A stretch of DNA of 64,000 nucleotides from contig NZ_MUME01000011.1 in assembly GCF_002155915.1 (NCBI RefSeq), positions 31,200 through 95,199 of the forward strand, written 5' to 3'. This stretch comes from Streptomyces thermovulgaris (GTDB lineage: Bacteria > Actinomycetota > Actinomycetes > Streptomycetales > Streptomycetaceae). Shown piece by piece: positions 8,489 to 16,556 of this stretch. The translations under genes were made by a program, and so were the position numbers. Under the pieces are notes generated by a model. The model saw nothing but the letters and a program-made list of their open reading frames with translations. It had not been told where the DNA came from and did no database searches. How positions within the stretch are numbered: position 1 is the stretch's first letter; each line of letters begins with the position of its first letter.

Positions 8489-8980
8489 TCAGGTCCGCCC
8501 CTCGCGTTCCTGCGCGGCCCTCAGCGCGGCCGACGGATCCGCCCAGCGGGCGCGCAGGACGCGGAACCCCGCCCGCTCCGCGTCCTCGCACACCAGCTCG
8601 TCGTCGTCCACGAGGACACGGATCTCCCGGTGGCGGGCGAGCCGGCGCAGGATCTCCAGCTTGGTGCGGCGGGCGGGCCTGCGGTCGGCGTTGCCCCGCG
8701 TGTACAGCCGCCCCTCGGGCAGCCCGTGCGCGGCGAGCCAGTCCAGCGTGTCCCGGCGGCACCGCTCGGGCCGCCCGGTGAGATAGACGATCTCGCACTC
8801 GGCCGCGCTTCTTCGGACCAGGTCGACGCCCTGCTCGAGCGGCGGGTCCGCGGGCGCCGCGGCGAAGAAGGCGTCCCAGTCGCGCGGCCGGCGTTCGAGG
8901 AACCGCTGCCGGTGCGCGGTGTCGGCGAGGGTGTTGTCCAGGTCGAACACGGCGAGCGGCCGTTTGCTGCTGTCCGTCAC
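8489..8980 (-). CDS. HAD-superfamily phosphatase, polynucleotide-kinase-phosphatase-like
   Basis: This 163-residue protein starts at a GTG (8980) and reads AVFDLDNTLADTAHR near residue 9. This is HAD motif I (D-x-D-x-T) with both catalytic Asp residues present. VYLTGRPERCRRDT (about 67-80) is motif II with its Thr. KLEILRRL and VLVDDDELVCEDAERAG supply the Lys and the acidic motif IV. The arrangement with LTGRPE resembles phosphatase domains of bacterial polynucleotide kinase/phosphatases and acid phosphatases. The substrate is unknown. The longer open frame upstream lacks family features, so the GTG is preferred. Confidence 0.85.
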   Translation of the reverse strand: MTDSSKRPLAVFDLDNTLADTAHRQRFLERRPRDWDAFFAAAPADPPLEQGVDLVRRSAAECEIVYLTGRPERCRRDTLDWLAAHGLPEGRLYTRGNADRRPARRTKLEILRRLARHREIRVLVDDDELVCEDAERAGFRVLRARWADPSAALRAAQEREGRT

Positions 8981-9071
8981 GGCCCCAGCGTAGTGCGGCC
9001 CTGTGCAGGGGTTTTCCGGGGGCGTCCCCTGTCCGGATGCGAGCCGGGAGCCCGCGCCCGATGCTGGGTAC

Positions 9072-9305
9072 ATGCCCGGATCACTGCCCGTGGTCGTGTA
9101 CCCGCCCTCCCCGACGGGCGGCCGGCGCGTGCGGGTGAACGGCGAGATCCTGGGGCTGGCCCACAGCGTCACGGACGTCGCCGAGTTCCTGCACCGCGCG
9201 GGCCTGGAGATCGAGCCGGCGCAGGTCGTGGTCTCCCCGCTCATCGACTGGCGCGGGGGCGGCCCGGACTACTGGGGCCCGGAGCCGGGAATCCCGCCCG
9301 GCTGA
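9072..9305 (+). CDS. Small hypothetical protein
   Basis: This is a 77-residue soluble protein with a VYPPSPTGGRRVRVNGEILG beginning, a helical AHSVTDVAEFLHRAGLE segment, and the C-terminal IDWRGGGPDYWGPEP. The pattern suggests a compact alpha/beta fold that is probably conserved in streptomycetes. I do not recognise a named domain. The ATG at 9072 was chosen as the first start before the conserved-looking region. The GC-rich codon third positions are consistent with a real gene. Confidence 0.6.
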   Translation: MPGSLPVVVYPPSPTGGRRVRVNGEILGLAHSVTDVAEFLHRAGLEIEPAQVVVSPLIDWRGGGPDYWGPEPGIPPG

Positions 9306-9346
9306 CCCCGCGGAAGAAGCACGCACGAGGTGTGCGGCGGGGGTGC

Positions 9347-9889
9347 CTACGGCCGCCGGGAGCGGTTGCGGTCGACGATGGAGGCGTTCAGGGCCGTCGC
9401 GAAGGCGCACCAGGCGGCGTAGGGGACGAGGGTCCCCGCCGCGGTCTTGTCGACGCGGCCGATCCGGCGGACGAGCCGGGCGTTGCTGAGGTCGAGCAGG
9501 AGGACGTCGGCCAGCGCCGCCCCGGGGCTGCGGCGGGCGAAGAACAGCCGGGTCCACCCCGCGTTGAGCACCAGGTTCGCCGCCAGGTCGGCGAGGAGCC
9601 GGCCGCGGTGCGGGGTTTTTGCGAGCGCGCGGCCGGCGGCGTAGGCGATGGCGGCGTAGAGCGGCGGCCACACGATGCCGAACGTCTGGGGCGGCGGCTG
9701 CCAGGGCGGCTTGCGCAAGGACGTGTACCAGCGGCTGTCCGAGTCGACGGCCCGGGCTCCTGCCACGGCCGTGGCGGCCACGGCCGCCGCGGCGGCGCCG
9801 TACCGCAGCCAGGGGCCGGTCCGCCGGGTCCGCTCCGGGGTCCGCCGGGTCCGCTCCGGGGGGCTGTCGTGCTTGCTGATCGGTGTCAT
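9347..9889 (-). CDS. TspO/MBR-family tryptophan-rich membrane protein
   Basis: This 180-residue protein carries WYTSLRKPPWQPPPQTFGIVW (abridged: KPPWQPP and FGIVWPPLYA), the signature of TspO/MBR proteins. It has about five hydrophobic helices, and the family binds porphyrins and related ligands. The N-terminal extension (residues 1-30) is unusual. It is hydrophilic and contains a TPERTRR repeat created by a perfect 21-bp tandem duplication. The ATG at 9889 was chosen because the frame further upstream is not conserved-looking. It faces the small gene at 9072 convergently. Confidence 0.85.
   Translation of the reverse strand: MTPISKHDSPPERTRRTPERTRRTGPWLRYGAAAAAVAATAVAGARAVDSDSRWYTSLRKPPWQPPPQTFGIVWPPLYAAIAYAAGRALAKTPHRGRLLADLAANLVLNAGWTRLFFARRSPGAALADVLLLDLSNARLVRRIGRVDKTAAGTLVPYAAWCAFATALNASIVDRNRSRRP
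9820..9861. repeat. Two perfect 21-bp tandem copies inside the TspO-family gene
   Basis: The unit tccgccgggtccgctccggg plus one g occurs at 9820-9840 and again at 9841-9861. On the coding strand it encodes the doubled PERTRRT motif near the N-terminus. The length is a multiple of three, so the frame is kept. Confidence 0.85.
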
Positions 9890-10067
9890 GCCTCCCCGTC
9901 TTCCCCGGTTCCGTCCGCTGTCACCGGAACCGGTGCGGAAACCAGGGGCGCCGGCGCGCCCGGCCGGTGCGGCTCCGCACGGCACGGGCCGAGGGCTCCG
10001 GGCCCTCGCGGGCGCACGGGCGGGGACTCCTCCGCTCGTCCGTCCGGCTCTCCGGCCGTCCGGCCGT

Positions 10068-11636
10068 TCAGCCGTGCAGGGGGAGCAGGATGCGGAAGGT
10101 GGCGCCCTCGCCCGGGGCCGTGCGGACCTCCACCCGGCCGCGATGGGCCGTCACCAGGGAGTGGACGATCGCGAGACCGAGACCGGCGCCTCCGCTCCGG
10201 GTGCGGCCGCGGGAGTCGTCCGCACGGTAGAAGCGGTCGAACACCCGGGCGGCCTGCTCCTCGGACATCCCCGGCCCCTCGTCGTGGAGCTCCAGGACCG
10301 CCAGGCCGTCCCGGGTGCCGACACCGATCCGGACCGGGGTGCCGGGCGGGGTGTGGGCCACCGCGTTGCCGACGAGGTTGGAGGTCACCTGCCGCAGCCT
10401 CTCCTCGTCGCCGAGCACCGGCGCGCCCCCGGGCGGGCCGCCGCCGGGGCCGGTGAGGGTCACGGGGCGCCCCGGATCGAGCGCACGCAGGTCGTGCAGG
10501 GCGTCGACGGCCAGGGTGCGCAGGTCCATGGGGGTGAGACGGAGCGGGAAGTCCGCGGTGGCGTCGTGCTCGTCGAGGCGGGCGAGCAGCAGCAGGTCCT
10601 CCACCAGCCGGACCAGCCGTGCCGCCTCCCGCTCGATACGGCTCATCGCGGCGTCGACGTCGGCACGCTCGGGCATGCCGCCCATCCGGTACAGCTCGCT
10701 GAACCCCTTGATGCCGAAGAGGGGGGTGCGCAGCTCATGACTGGCGTCCGCGACGAAGCGTCGCATGCGCTCGGCGGTGGCGGCCCGGGCGGCGTCCCCC
10801 GCCTCGATCCGGTCCAGCATGCCGTTGAGCACCGTGGCCAGCCGGCCCAGCTCGGTGCGGGAGGCGGCCAGCTCCGGGATCCGGCGGGAGAGGTCGCCGT
10901 CCGCGATGGCCGCCGCGGTGGCCTCGATACGGCGCAGCGGACGCAGCCCGGCCCGCACCGCGATCCAGCCGACCGCACCGAGCAGGGCGAGCACCAGGGA
11001 GTCGATCACCAGCATCCGGACGCCGAGCTGCCCGACCGTCGCCCGCACCTCGGCGAGCGACCCGGCGACGACGACACTGCCACCGTCCGCGGCCCGGCCC
11101 TCCTGCCCCGTCCGCGCCCTGTCCGGTCCGTCGAGAGGCCGGGCGATCACCCGCCAGGCCGCGCCGCCGTCGGCCGCCGGGACCTCGAAGGGCCGGCCGC
11201 GGCGCTCCCCGACCGCCGCGGCGTCGAGCACGGGCAGCTCGGGGGCACTGCGCTCGGCCTGCCGGACGACCCGCCGCACCCGGCCGTCCGGGCCGAGATA
11301 GGCCAGGTGGACGTCGGCGATCACCTGCTGTGCGGGGGTGTCGCGCATTTCTTGCGGCACCCGGTCGCGCAGGGCGTCGGACAGGTCGTCGAAGCGCGCC
11401 GCCACCGTGACGGCGGCGTGCAGCCGGTTGTCCAGCTGCTGCACCAGGTCCCGCTCGAGCAGGGTGATGAGCAGGATGTTGCTGCCGAGCAGGGCGGCCA
11501 CGAGCAGCAGCAGGGAGATCACCAGCAGCCGGACGCGCAGCGAGAGCCGGCTCCACAGCGCGAACCGGTCACGCGGCGCGGACCGGCCGCGCGGTGCGAG
11601 ACGGCCGCGCAGTCCGCGCGGGGCGGTGTCGCTCAC
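10068..11636 (-). CDS. Membrane sensor histidine kinase
   Basis: This is a 522-residue protein. A first membrane helix (about 36-58) and a second (about 205-225) bracket an extracytoplasmic sensor region. A HAMP linker (LRPLRRIEATAAAIADGDLS) follows, then the HisKA box ASHELRTPLFGIKG (about residue 300) with the phospho-accepting His. The ATPase domain shows NAVAHTPPGTP (N box), DEGPGMS (G1) and GGAGLGLAIV (G2). The GTG start overlaps the stop of the response regulator by four bases, so the two form a classical two-component pair. The signal is unknown. The ABC exporter genes upstream in the same direction may be targets. Confidence 0.93.
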   Translation of the reverse strand: MSDTAPRGLRGRLAPRGRSAPRDRFALWSRLSLRVRLLVISLLLLVAALLGSNILLITLLERDLVQQLDNRLHAAVTVAARFDDLSDALRDRVPQEMRDTPAQQVIADVHLAYLGPDGRVRRVVRQAERSAPELPVLDAAAVGERRGRPFEVPAADGGAAWRVIARPLDGPDRARTGQEGRAADGGSVVVAGSLAEVRATVGQLGVRMLVIDSLVLALLGAVGWIAVRAGLRPLRRIEATAAAIADGDLSRRIPELAASRTELGRLATVLNGMLDRIEAGDAARAATAERMRRFVADASHELRTPLFGIKGFSELYRMGGMPERADVDAAMSRIEREAARLVRLVEDLLLLARLDEHDATADFPLRLTPMDLRTLAVDALHDLRALDPGRPVTLTGPGGGPPGGAPVLGDEERLRQVTSNLVGNAVAHTPPGTPVRIGVGTRDGLAVLELHDEGPGMSEEQAARVFDRFYRADDSRGRTRSGGAGLGLAIVHSLVTAHRGRVEVRTAPGEGATFRILLPLHG

Positions 11637-12337
11637 GACCGGGGCCTGCGCAGCACATAGCCGGTGCCGCGCACCGTGTGGATCAGCCTCGGCCCGTCCT
11701 CGTCCTCCACCTTGCGCCGCAGATAGCTGATGTACGAGGTGACGATGCTGTCGTCGCCGCCGAAGTCGTACTGCCAGACCATGTCCAGAAGCTGGGCCTT
11801 CGACAGCACCTGTCCGGCGTTCTCCATCAGCACCCGCAGCAGGCTGAACTCGGTCGGGGACAGATGCACCGGGCGTCCGCCCCTGGTCACCTGATGGCTG
11901 TCGGGGTCCAGTTCCAGGTCGCCGACGACCAGCCGGCCGTCCGCCTGCCGGCCGCTGGTGCGGCGCAGAATGGCCCGGATGCGCAGGATCAGCTCCTCCA
12001 GGTTGAACGGCTTGGTGACGTAGTCGTCGCCCCCCGCCCTGAGCCCGCCGATGCGGTCCTCGGGCGCGTCACGGGCGGTGAGGAACAGCACCGGTGGATG
12101 CCCCGCCGCGGCCGGACGCCCGCCGCGCAGCCGGCGGACGACCTCGAAGCCGTCGACGTCGGGCAGCATCACGTCGAGGACGATCAGGTCGGGACGCTGC
12201 TCCCGCACCGCTTCCAGCGCCTGCGCGCCGGTCGCGACCGGGACCACGGCGAAGCCCGCGAGGCGCAGGCTGGCGGACAGCAGTTCACGCAGCGTCGGGT
12301 CGTCCTCCACCACCAGCAGCCGTTCCGGAGCCGTCAT
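11633..12337 (-). CDS. OmpR/PhoB-family response regulator
   Basis: This 234-residue protein has an N-terminal receiver domain: acidic pocket VVEDDPT, phospho-acceptor Asp in LIVLDVMLPD (about residue 52), LTARD and the Lys in DDYVTKPF. A C-terminal winged-helix DNA-binding domain follows (LSPTEFSLLRVLMENAGQVL and VRGTGYVLR). The ATG at 12337, preceded by GAGGAC, gives the usual family N-terminus, while an upstream start at 12400 would add an atypical 21-residue leader. It lies directly upstream of its cognate kinase with a GTGA overlap. Confidence 0.94.
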   Translation of the reverse strand: MTAPERLLVVEDDPTLRELLSASLRLAGFAVVPVATGAQALEAVREQRPDLIVLDVMLPDVDGFEVVRRLRGGRPAAAGHPPVLFLTARDAPEDRIGGLRAGGDDYVTKPFNLEELILRIRAILRRTSGRQADGRLVVGDLELDPDSHQVTRGGRPVHLSPTEFSLLRVLMENAGQVLSKAQLLDMVWQYDFGGDDSIVTSYISYLRRKVEDEDGPRLIHTVRGTGYVLRRPRS

Positions 12338-12389
12338 ACCGTCCTCGATTCCGCCTCCGCCCGAGCATCCACTTCCTGCCTCCCGCCCG

Positions 12390-13328
12390 TTACGCGTCAC
12401 GTTTGTGGAAGACGACGAACGCCGCGGTCAGCAGAGCCGCGACACAGCCCGCCATGACGGCGAGTCCGGCCCACGGGCCCAGCAGCGCGGGATCACGGTA
12501 ACTGGTGATGATCTGCCCGCCGGCCAGGGGCGGCCAGTACTTCACCATCCAGTCGCCGACCCCGCCGGGCAGCGCCGGCGCGAACGCCTGCACGATCAGC
12601 AGGACGCCGAACAGCGTCGTCACCGTCGCCGTCGTGCTGCGGATCATGGTGCCGAGCGCCAGCCCGAACAGTGCGGCGAGCGTCAGATAGAGTCCGCAGC
12701 CCACGATGCCACGCAGCGCCTGGGGATCGGAAAGGGCCAGGTACGGGGCGCCCTCACGGATCAGCATCGCCTGCCCGGCGACGAATCCGGTGAGGGACAC
12801 CAGCAGTCCGGTGGGCAGCGCGACCAGGACGAGGACGACGGCCTTCGCCGCCAGCACCCGGACCCGGTGCGGCACGGCGGTCAGCGTGCCGACGATCGTG
12901 CGGGCCCCGTACTCGGAGGTGATCGTCAGACCGCCGAGCAGGCCGAGCGCGACCTGGGCGAGCAGATAGCCGCGCAGGCCGGTGGCCAGCGGGTCGAAGG
13001 CGGCCCGGTCGGCCGCGGACAGGGTCGCGTACTCGCTCCCGGCGGACGTGCCGCTCAGCAGGGCGAGGCCGGTGCAGAACACCAGGGTGCCGAGGACGAG
13101 GTGGAGGGTGGACCGCATGGTGCGGATCTTGATCCACTCGGCGTGGAAGCAGTGCGGGAAGGCCGTCCGCCCCGCCGCCGCTCCCGGGCGCGCCCGGTCC
13201 TTCCACGACCGCTTCCGCGGCTGCTCCTGCTGCCGGCCCTGCTGCCGGTTCTGCGGCTGGTCCTGCCGGTGATGGTGCGGTGCCTTGCCCCGCGCCGCGG
13301 TGCCCGGCCGTACGACGCTCCCGCTCAT
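12390..13328 (-). CDS. ABC-2-type exporter membrane subunit
   Basis: This is a 312-residue protein. After a basic and Gln-rich cytoplasmic N-terminus (about 1-60) it has six hydrophobic segments between about 75 and 305. FHAEWIKIRTMRSTLHLVL is the typical elbow-helix start of ABC-2 permeases. SEYGARTIVGTLTAVPHR is the conserved cytoplasmic loop that contacts the ATPase. It is translationally coupled (ATGA) to the ATPase gene upstream. The hydrophilic NRQQGRQQEQPRKR leader is low complexity. The pair probably exports a lipophilic compound or peptide; the substrate is unknown. Confidence 0.9.
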   Translation of the reverse strand: MSGSVVRPGTAARGKAPHHHRQDQPQNRQQGRQQEQPRKRSWKDRARPGAAAGRTAFPHCFHAEWIKIRTMRSTLHLVLGTLVFCTGLALLSGTSAGSEYATLSAADRAAFDPLATGLRGYLLAQVALGLLGGLTITSEYGARTIVGTLTAVPHRVRVLAAKAVVLVLVALPTGLLVSLTGFVAGQAMLIREGAPYLALSDPQALRGIVGCGLYLTLAALFGLALGTMIRSTTATVTTLFGVLLIVQAFAPALPGGVGDWMVKYWPPLAGGQIITSYRDPALLGPWAGLAVMAGCVAALLTAAFVVFHKRDA

Positions 13329-14311
13329 CGGCTCATCCCCTTCTGCTCGTGCTCGGTGCGGTCGATGTGCTCGGTACGTCCGGTGTCCTCCGTGCTCCGC
13401 CCGCGCTCCGTGCTCTCCGCGCGGTACTGGGCGAAGTCGCGGGTCAGGTTCATGAAGGCCTGCTCCAACGAGGCCCGCCGGGGCGTCAGTTCGTGCAGCT
13501 CCACTCCCCCGGCGGCGGCCAGCGCACCGATCCTGGCGGCGTCCAGCCCGGTCACCACCAGGCCGTCCGTACCCTCCTCGCGCACCTCGGCCGCCGGTCC
13601 CAGCATCCGGCGCAGCATCCGTGTCTGCGGGCTGCGCACCAGCACCTCGCTGCTGGAGTGCGCGTCGATGAACGCCGTCATGGAGGTGTCCGCGATCAGC
13701 CGTCCGCGTCCGATGACGACGAGGTGGTCGGCGGTGAGATCCAGCTCGCTCATCAGATGGCTGGACATCAGCACGGCACGCCCCTGGGCGGCCATCCGCC
13801 GCATCAGCTCCCGCATCCAGACGATGCCCTCCGGATCGAGACCGTTGAGCGGCTCGTCGAGGATGAGCACCGGCGGATCGCCCAGCAGGGCGGCGGCGAC
13901 GCCGAGCCGCTGCCGCATACCGAGCGAGAACGTCCCCGTCCTGCGGCGGGCCACGCTCTCGAGCCCCACCTCCGCCAGCACCTCCGCCACCCGGCGGCGC
14001 GGAATCCCGTTGCTCGCCGCGAGCGCCAGCAGATGGTGCCGTGCGGTGCGGCTGGGCAGGACCGCACCCGCGTCCAGCAGCGCGCCGACGGCTCTCAGCG
14101 GCGCCGGGTGCGCGGCGTACGGGCGCCCGCCGACGGTGGCGGTCCCCGACGTGGGGGCGTCCAGGCCCAGGATCATCCGCAGGGTCGTCGACTTTCCCGC
14201 GCCGTTGGGCCCGAGAAACCCGGTCACCTCCCCCGGTCGGACGGTGAACGTCAGGTCGTCGACGGCCAGCACCTCGCCGTAGCGTTTGGTCAGCCCGCGG
14301 ACTTCGATCAT
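13325..14311 (-). CDS. ABC exporter ATP-binding subunit
   Basis: This 328-residue ATPase has Walker A GPNGAGKST (about 37-45), a signature SLGMRQRLGVA (about 132-142), Walker B LILDEPLNGLDPEG and the switch His in SSHLMSE. The C-terminal ~90 residues form the extra domain seen in drug and lantibiotic-type exporters, ending in a charged tail. The ATG at 14311 was preferred over the TTG three bases upstream because GGAG is better spaced. It heads the operon with the permease. The two-component genes follow in the same direction about 50 bases after the permease stop. Confidence 0.92.
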   Translation of the reverse strand: MIEVRGLTKRYGEVLAVDDLTFTVRPGEVTGFLGPNGAGKSTTLRMILGLDAPTSGTATVGGRPYAAHPAPLRAVGALLDAGAVLPSRTARHHLLALAASNGIPRRRVAEVLAEVGLESVARRRTGTFSLGMRQRLGVAAALLGDPPVLILDEPLNGLDPEGIVWMRELMRRMAAQGRAVLMSSHLMSELDLTADHLVVIGRGRLIADTSMTAFIDAHSSSEVLVRSPQTRMLRRMLGPAAEVREEGTDGLVVTGLDAARIGALAAAGGVELHELTPRRASLEQAFMNLTRDFAQYRAESTERGRSTEDTGRTEHIDRTEHEQKGMSR

Positions 14312-14775
14312 CAATGACTCCAGAACCGATGGTGTGGGTGGTGCGCGCCGTCCTCACGCGCGCCACTCCACGGTGATCCGCGCTTCTGAGGCGGATCTGC
14401 GCGAAGCTGAGTGCCTCCTGTGAACCGGACGCCCTCCCGGGCGGAAAACCGGCAGGTCACGGCACCCATCGGCCGGAGACTCACAGAAACTCACAGAAAA
14501 CAGCCGCCCCCGTCACTCGCGCACGGGGGCGGCTGATACGACGACGTCCGGGCCGGTTCACTCCCGGCCCGGACGTCGGGCATGGAGCAGGTGTTGCACG
14601 TCTTCTTGCCGGGCAGGCGGTCAGCGCTCGGCTCGCCGTTGTGCGTGCGGTGTCGGACCGGGGCGGTCGGACGGCGGGCGAAGCGGCACACCTGACCGAC
14701 CGCCGGTCGGGCGGGACGAGGAGCTGTGACCTGCCGACGGTGGCGGCGCCGGCACGACGCCGCCACCGCTCCGCG
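14312..14775. other. 464-base gap with two hairpins, between the ABC operon and a secreted-protein gene
   Basis: No coding region is seen. The part next to 14311 should contain the promoter of the ABC operon. The rest carries a strong terminator hairpin (14501-14535), a second perfect inverted repeat (14543-14577) and a small direct repeat of tcacagaaa at 14481-14499. Confidence 0.5.
14501..14535 (-). terminator. Terminator hairpin downstream of the secreted LAS-peptidase-like gene
   Basis: The arms cagccgcccccgt (14501-14513) and acgggggcggctg (14523-14535) pair over 13 bp with a 9-base loop. Read on the minus strand it is followed by a short T-rich stretch (tttctgtgagtttctgtgag). It lies about 240 bases after the stop at 14776. 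The second inverted repeat (gacgtccgggccgg/ccggcccggacgtc, 14543-14577) is closer and could act first. Confidence 0.65.
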
Positions 14776-15285
14776 TCAGCGGCTGCCGCGGTAGTAGGTG
14801 ATGTCCCAGTGCGAACCCTCGCGGGCGTAGATGTTCCCCGACGGGGCCTTGTACTGTTTCGCGTTGTCCCCCTTGCGCTTGCCCACGTAGCGGAACGTGC
14901 GGGTGATGTACGAGTTCACGCACGACGTCGGCCTGATGTCGACCTTGTAGCCGTTCCAGTGGCTGTACGTGCCGGAGGCGTGCCCCTTCTCCGTGCCACC
15001 GGTGATCGTCACGGCGCACTTGCTTGCCTTCTTGAAGTCGATCACGCCGGCGACCGTGCTCTTGTTGATCTGCTCGAAGGAGGTGCATTTGGGGTTGTTC
15101 CGGTTGCTGCACCCACCCGACGAGGTCCAGTTGATGCCTGCCCGTTTCAGCTGCTGTGCGGCGGCCGCGTGCGAGTACTTCGCGGGTGCGGCGGTGGCGG
15201 CGGGTACGGTCGCTGCCAGCATGCCTCCGGCGAGCAGTGCGGCCGAAGCGACGAGTGCGGCGGAACGGGCCGTACGTGACCTCAT
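14776..15285 (-). CDS. Small secreted protein with LAS-type (M15-like) metallopeptidase motifs
   Basis: This 169-residue protein has a clear Sec signal (MRSRTARSAALVASAALLAG..., cleavage likely after ATAAPA near residue 33). The mature part contains SHWNGYKVDIRP, which fits the H-x6-D zinc-binding motif of D-Ala-D-Ala peptidases and related LAS enzymes. It also has REGSHWDITYY near the C-terminus, which fits the E-x2-H motif. Four Cys residues could form two disulfides. The size equals that of a minimal M15-type domain, so a peptidoglycan or peptide hydrolase is likely. The ATG at 15285 follows AAAGGAG. The family call is inferred from motif spacing. Confidence 0.7.
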   Translation of the reverse strand: MRSRTARSAALVASAALLAGGMLAATVPAATAAPAKYSHAAAAQQLKRAGINWTSSGGCSNRNNPKCTSFEQINKSTVAGVIDFKKASKCAVTITGGTEKGHASGTYSHWNGYKVDIRPTSCVNSYITRTFRYVGKRKGDNAKQYKAPSGNIYAREGSHWDITYYRGSR

Positions 15286-15705
15286 GGGCAGAGGCTCCTT
15301 TCCGAGTGGTTCGGTTACGTCTGAGGCACTGCCCAGCAGGCATTTCTGACATTCCCTTACAAGAGGGCGCACAGTGGCACTCCGGCGCACCAAGATCCCC
15401 GTCGCGCGCGGCCCTGGAGAGCTCTCGCGCCCCAGCTGACGACGTTCGTACGGAGAGCCCTCTGCCACGGCTTCGAAAGGCGGAAGGGATCACAAAGTCC
15501 GGGTGACGGGCCCAACCCACGCGGGCACGGCGAACGGTGTGGCGAGCACGAGCGCTCCGCTTCGCACGAGAGCGGTCAGGTCGCCGCCGAACCCGGGCCG
15601 CGGGCACGGCCGGGCGGTGTCCCACCGCACCGGGCCTTCGCGAACGGCCTTGAGCGACGCCGGTTTCGGGCTCAGGTGTGTCGGTGCCGCGGGGCGTTCC
15701 CGCGG
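15286..15705. other. 420-base gap upstream of the secreted-protein gene
   Basis: No convincing gene is seen on either strand. The part next to 15285 is less GC-rich and should contain the promoter of the secreted-protein gene. The remainder is the region after the GntR gene and contains nothing I recognise. Confidence 0.4.
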
Positions 15706-16434
15706 TCAGGCGTCTTCCCCGCGGGCGACGGAGAAGTCGACCTGGAGCGCGTAGCGGTGGGCCACGTAGGAGCTGACCGTGTATTCCAGGGGGGCGCCGT
15801 GCTGGTCGGCGATGGAACGGGTCTCGACGAGCATCGGGGTGGCGGCGTCGACGCCGAGTTCGGGGGCGTCGTCGCCGGCTGTGCGCGCGCTGAGGACGGA
15901 GGAGCCGAGGGTCGGGTGCAGACCGAGGCGGCGCAGCGCGTTGTGCAGGGAGCCGGTCTCCAGGTCCGCGCCGAGCAGGGCGTCGAGGGAGGCGGGGAAG
16001 GCGGCGTGTTCGACGGCGATGGGCAGGTCGTCGAAGAGCCTGACGCGGCTGATCCCGACCACGGTGGCGTCCTGGGCGGGGCCGCCGGGGCAGAGCGCGG
16101 CGGCCTCCTGGGGCGAGGCGGGGCGCACACCGGCCCGAAGGACGCGTGAGCGGGGAGTCCTCCCGGCCGCGAGGGCCTGGTCGTGGAAGCTCATCAGGGT
16201 TCCGACCGGGCGGGCGGCGGCGGCCCTGCGCACGAAGCTGCCCCGGCCGGGCACGCGTTCCAGCAGGCCGTCGCGTTCCAGCCGGGCCAGGGCCGCCCGC
16301 ACCGTCATCCGGGAGACACCGAACTCCGCGGCCAGGCGGGGCTCCGAGGGGAACGGGTCGCCGTCGGCGGCCGTGGCGATGCGTCGGCGCAACTGCTTCT
16401 CGATGCGTTCGTACAGCGGCTGCGGTGCGGCCAT
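15706..16434 (-). CDS. GntR-family (HutC/UTRA type) transcriptional regulator
   Basis: This is a 242-residue protein. The N-terminal winged helix (residues ~8-75) has PLYERIEKQLRRRI, FPSEPRLAAEFGVSRMTVRA and the wing ERVPGRGSFV. The C-terminal UTRA effector domain ends YVAHRYALQVDFSVAR. The ATG at 16434 gives the normal family length. An in-frame ATG at 16503 would add a 23-residue leader but sits closer to the promoter, so the start is uncertain. It is divergent from deoC, with a perfect palindrome between them, which suggests it represses deoC and itself in response to a sugar or nucleoside-derived effector. Confidence 0.88.
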   Translation of the reverse strand: MAAPQPLYERIEKQLRRRIATAADGDPFPSEPRLAAEFGVSRMTVRAALARLERDGLLERVPGRGSFVRRAAAARPVGTLMSFHDQALAAGRTPRSRVLRAGVRPASPQEAAALCPGGPAQDATVVGISRVRLFDDLPIAVEHAAFPASLDALLGADLETGSLHNALRRLGLHPTLGSSVLSARTAGDDAPELGVDAATPMLVETRSIADQHGAPLEYTVSSYVAHRYALQVDFSVARGEDA

Positions 16435-16517
16435 GGCGAGTGCTGTTCCTCCTGGGTCGGCGCGGGTCACGGGTTCCGGCGGGATGCCCGTCGACACCGC
16501 CATCCTCACCTGTATAG

Positions 16518-16531
16518 GCTGTCTAGACAGC
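16518..16531. promoter_or_regulatory. Perfect 14-bp palindrome, likely GntR operator
   Basis: The sequence gctgtctagacagc is a perfect palindrome in the ~53-base space between the divergent regulator and deoC. Sites with a central TCTAGA/GTCTAGAC-like core are common for HutC-type GntR proteins. It overlaps the expected -10 area (tgtataggct) of deoC. Confidence 0.65.
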
Positions 16532-16556
16532 TTATGGAGGGCTGGAAGGGAAAGCC

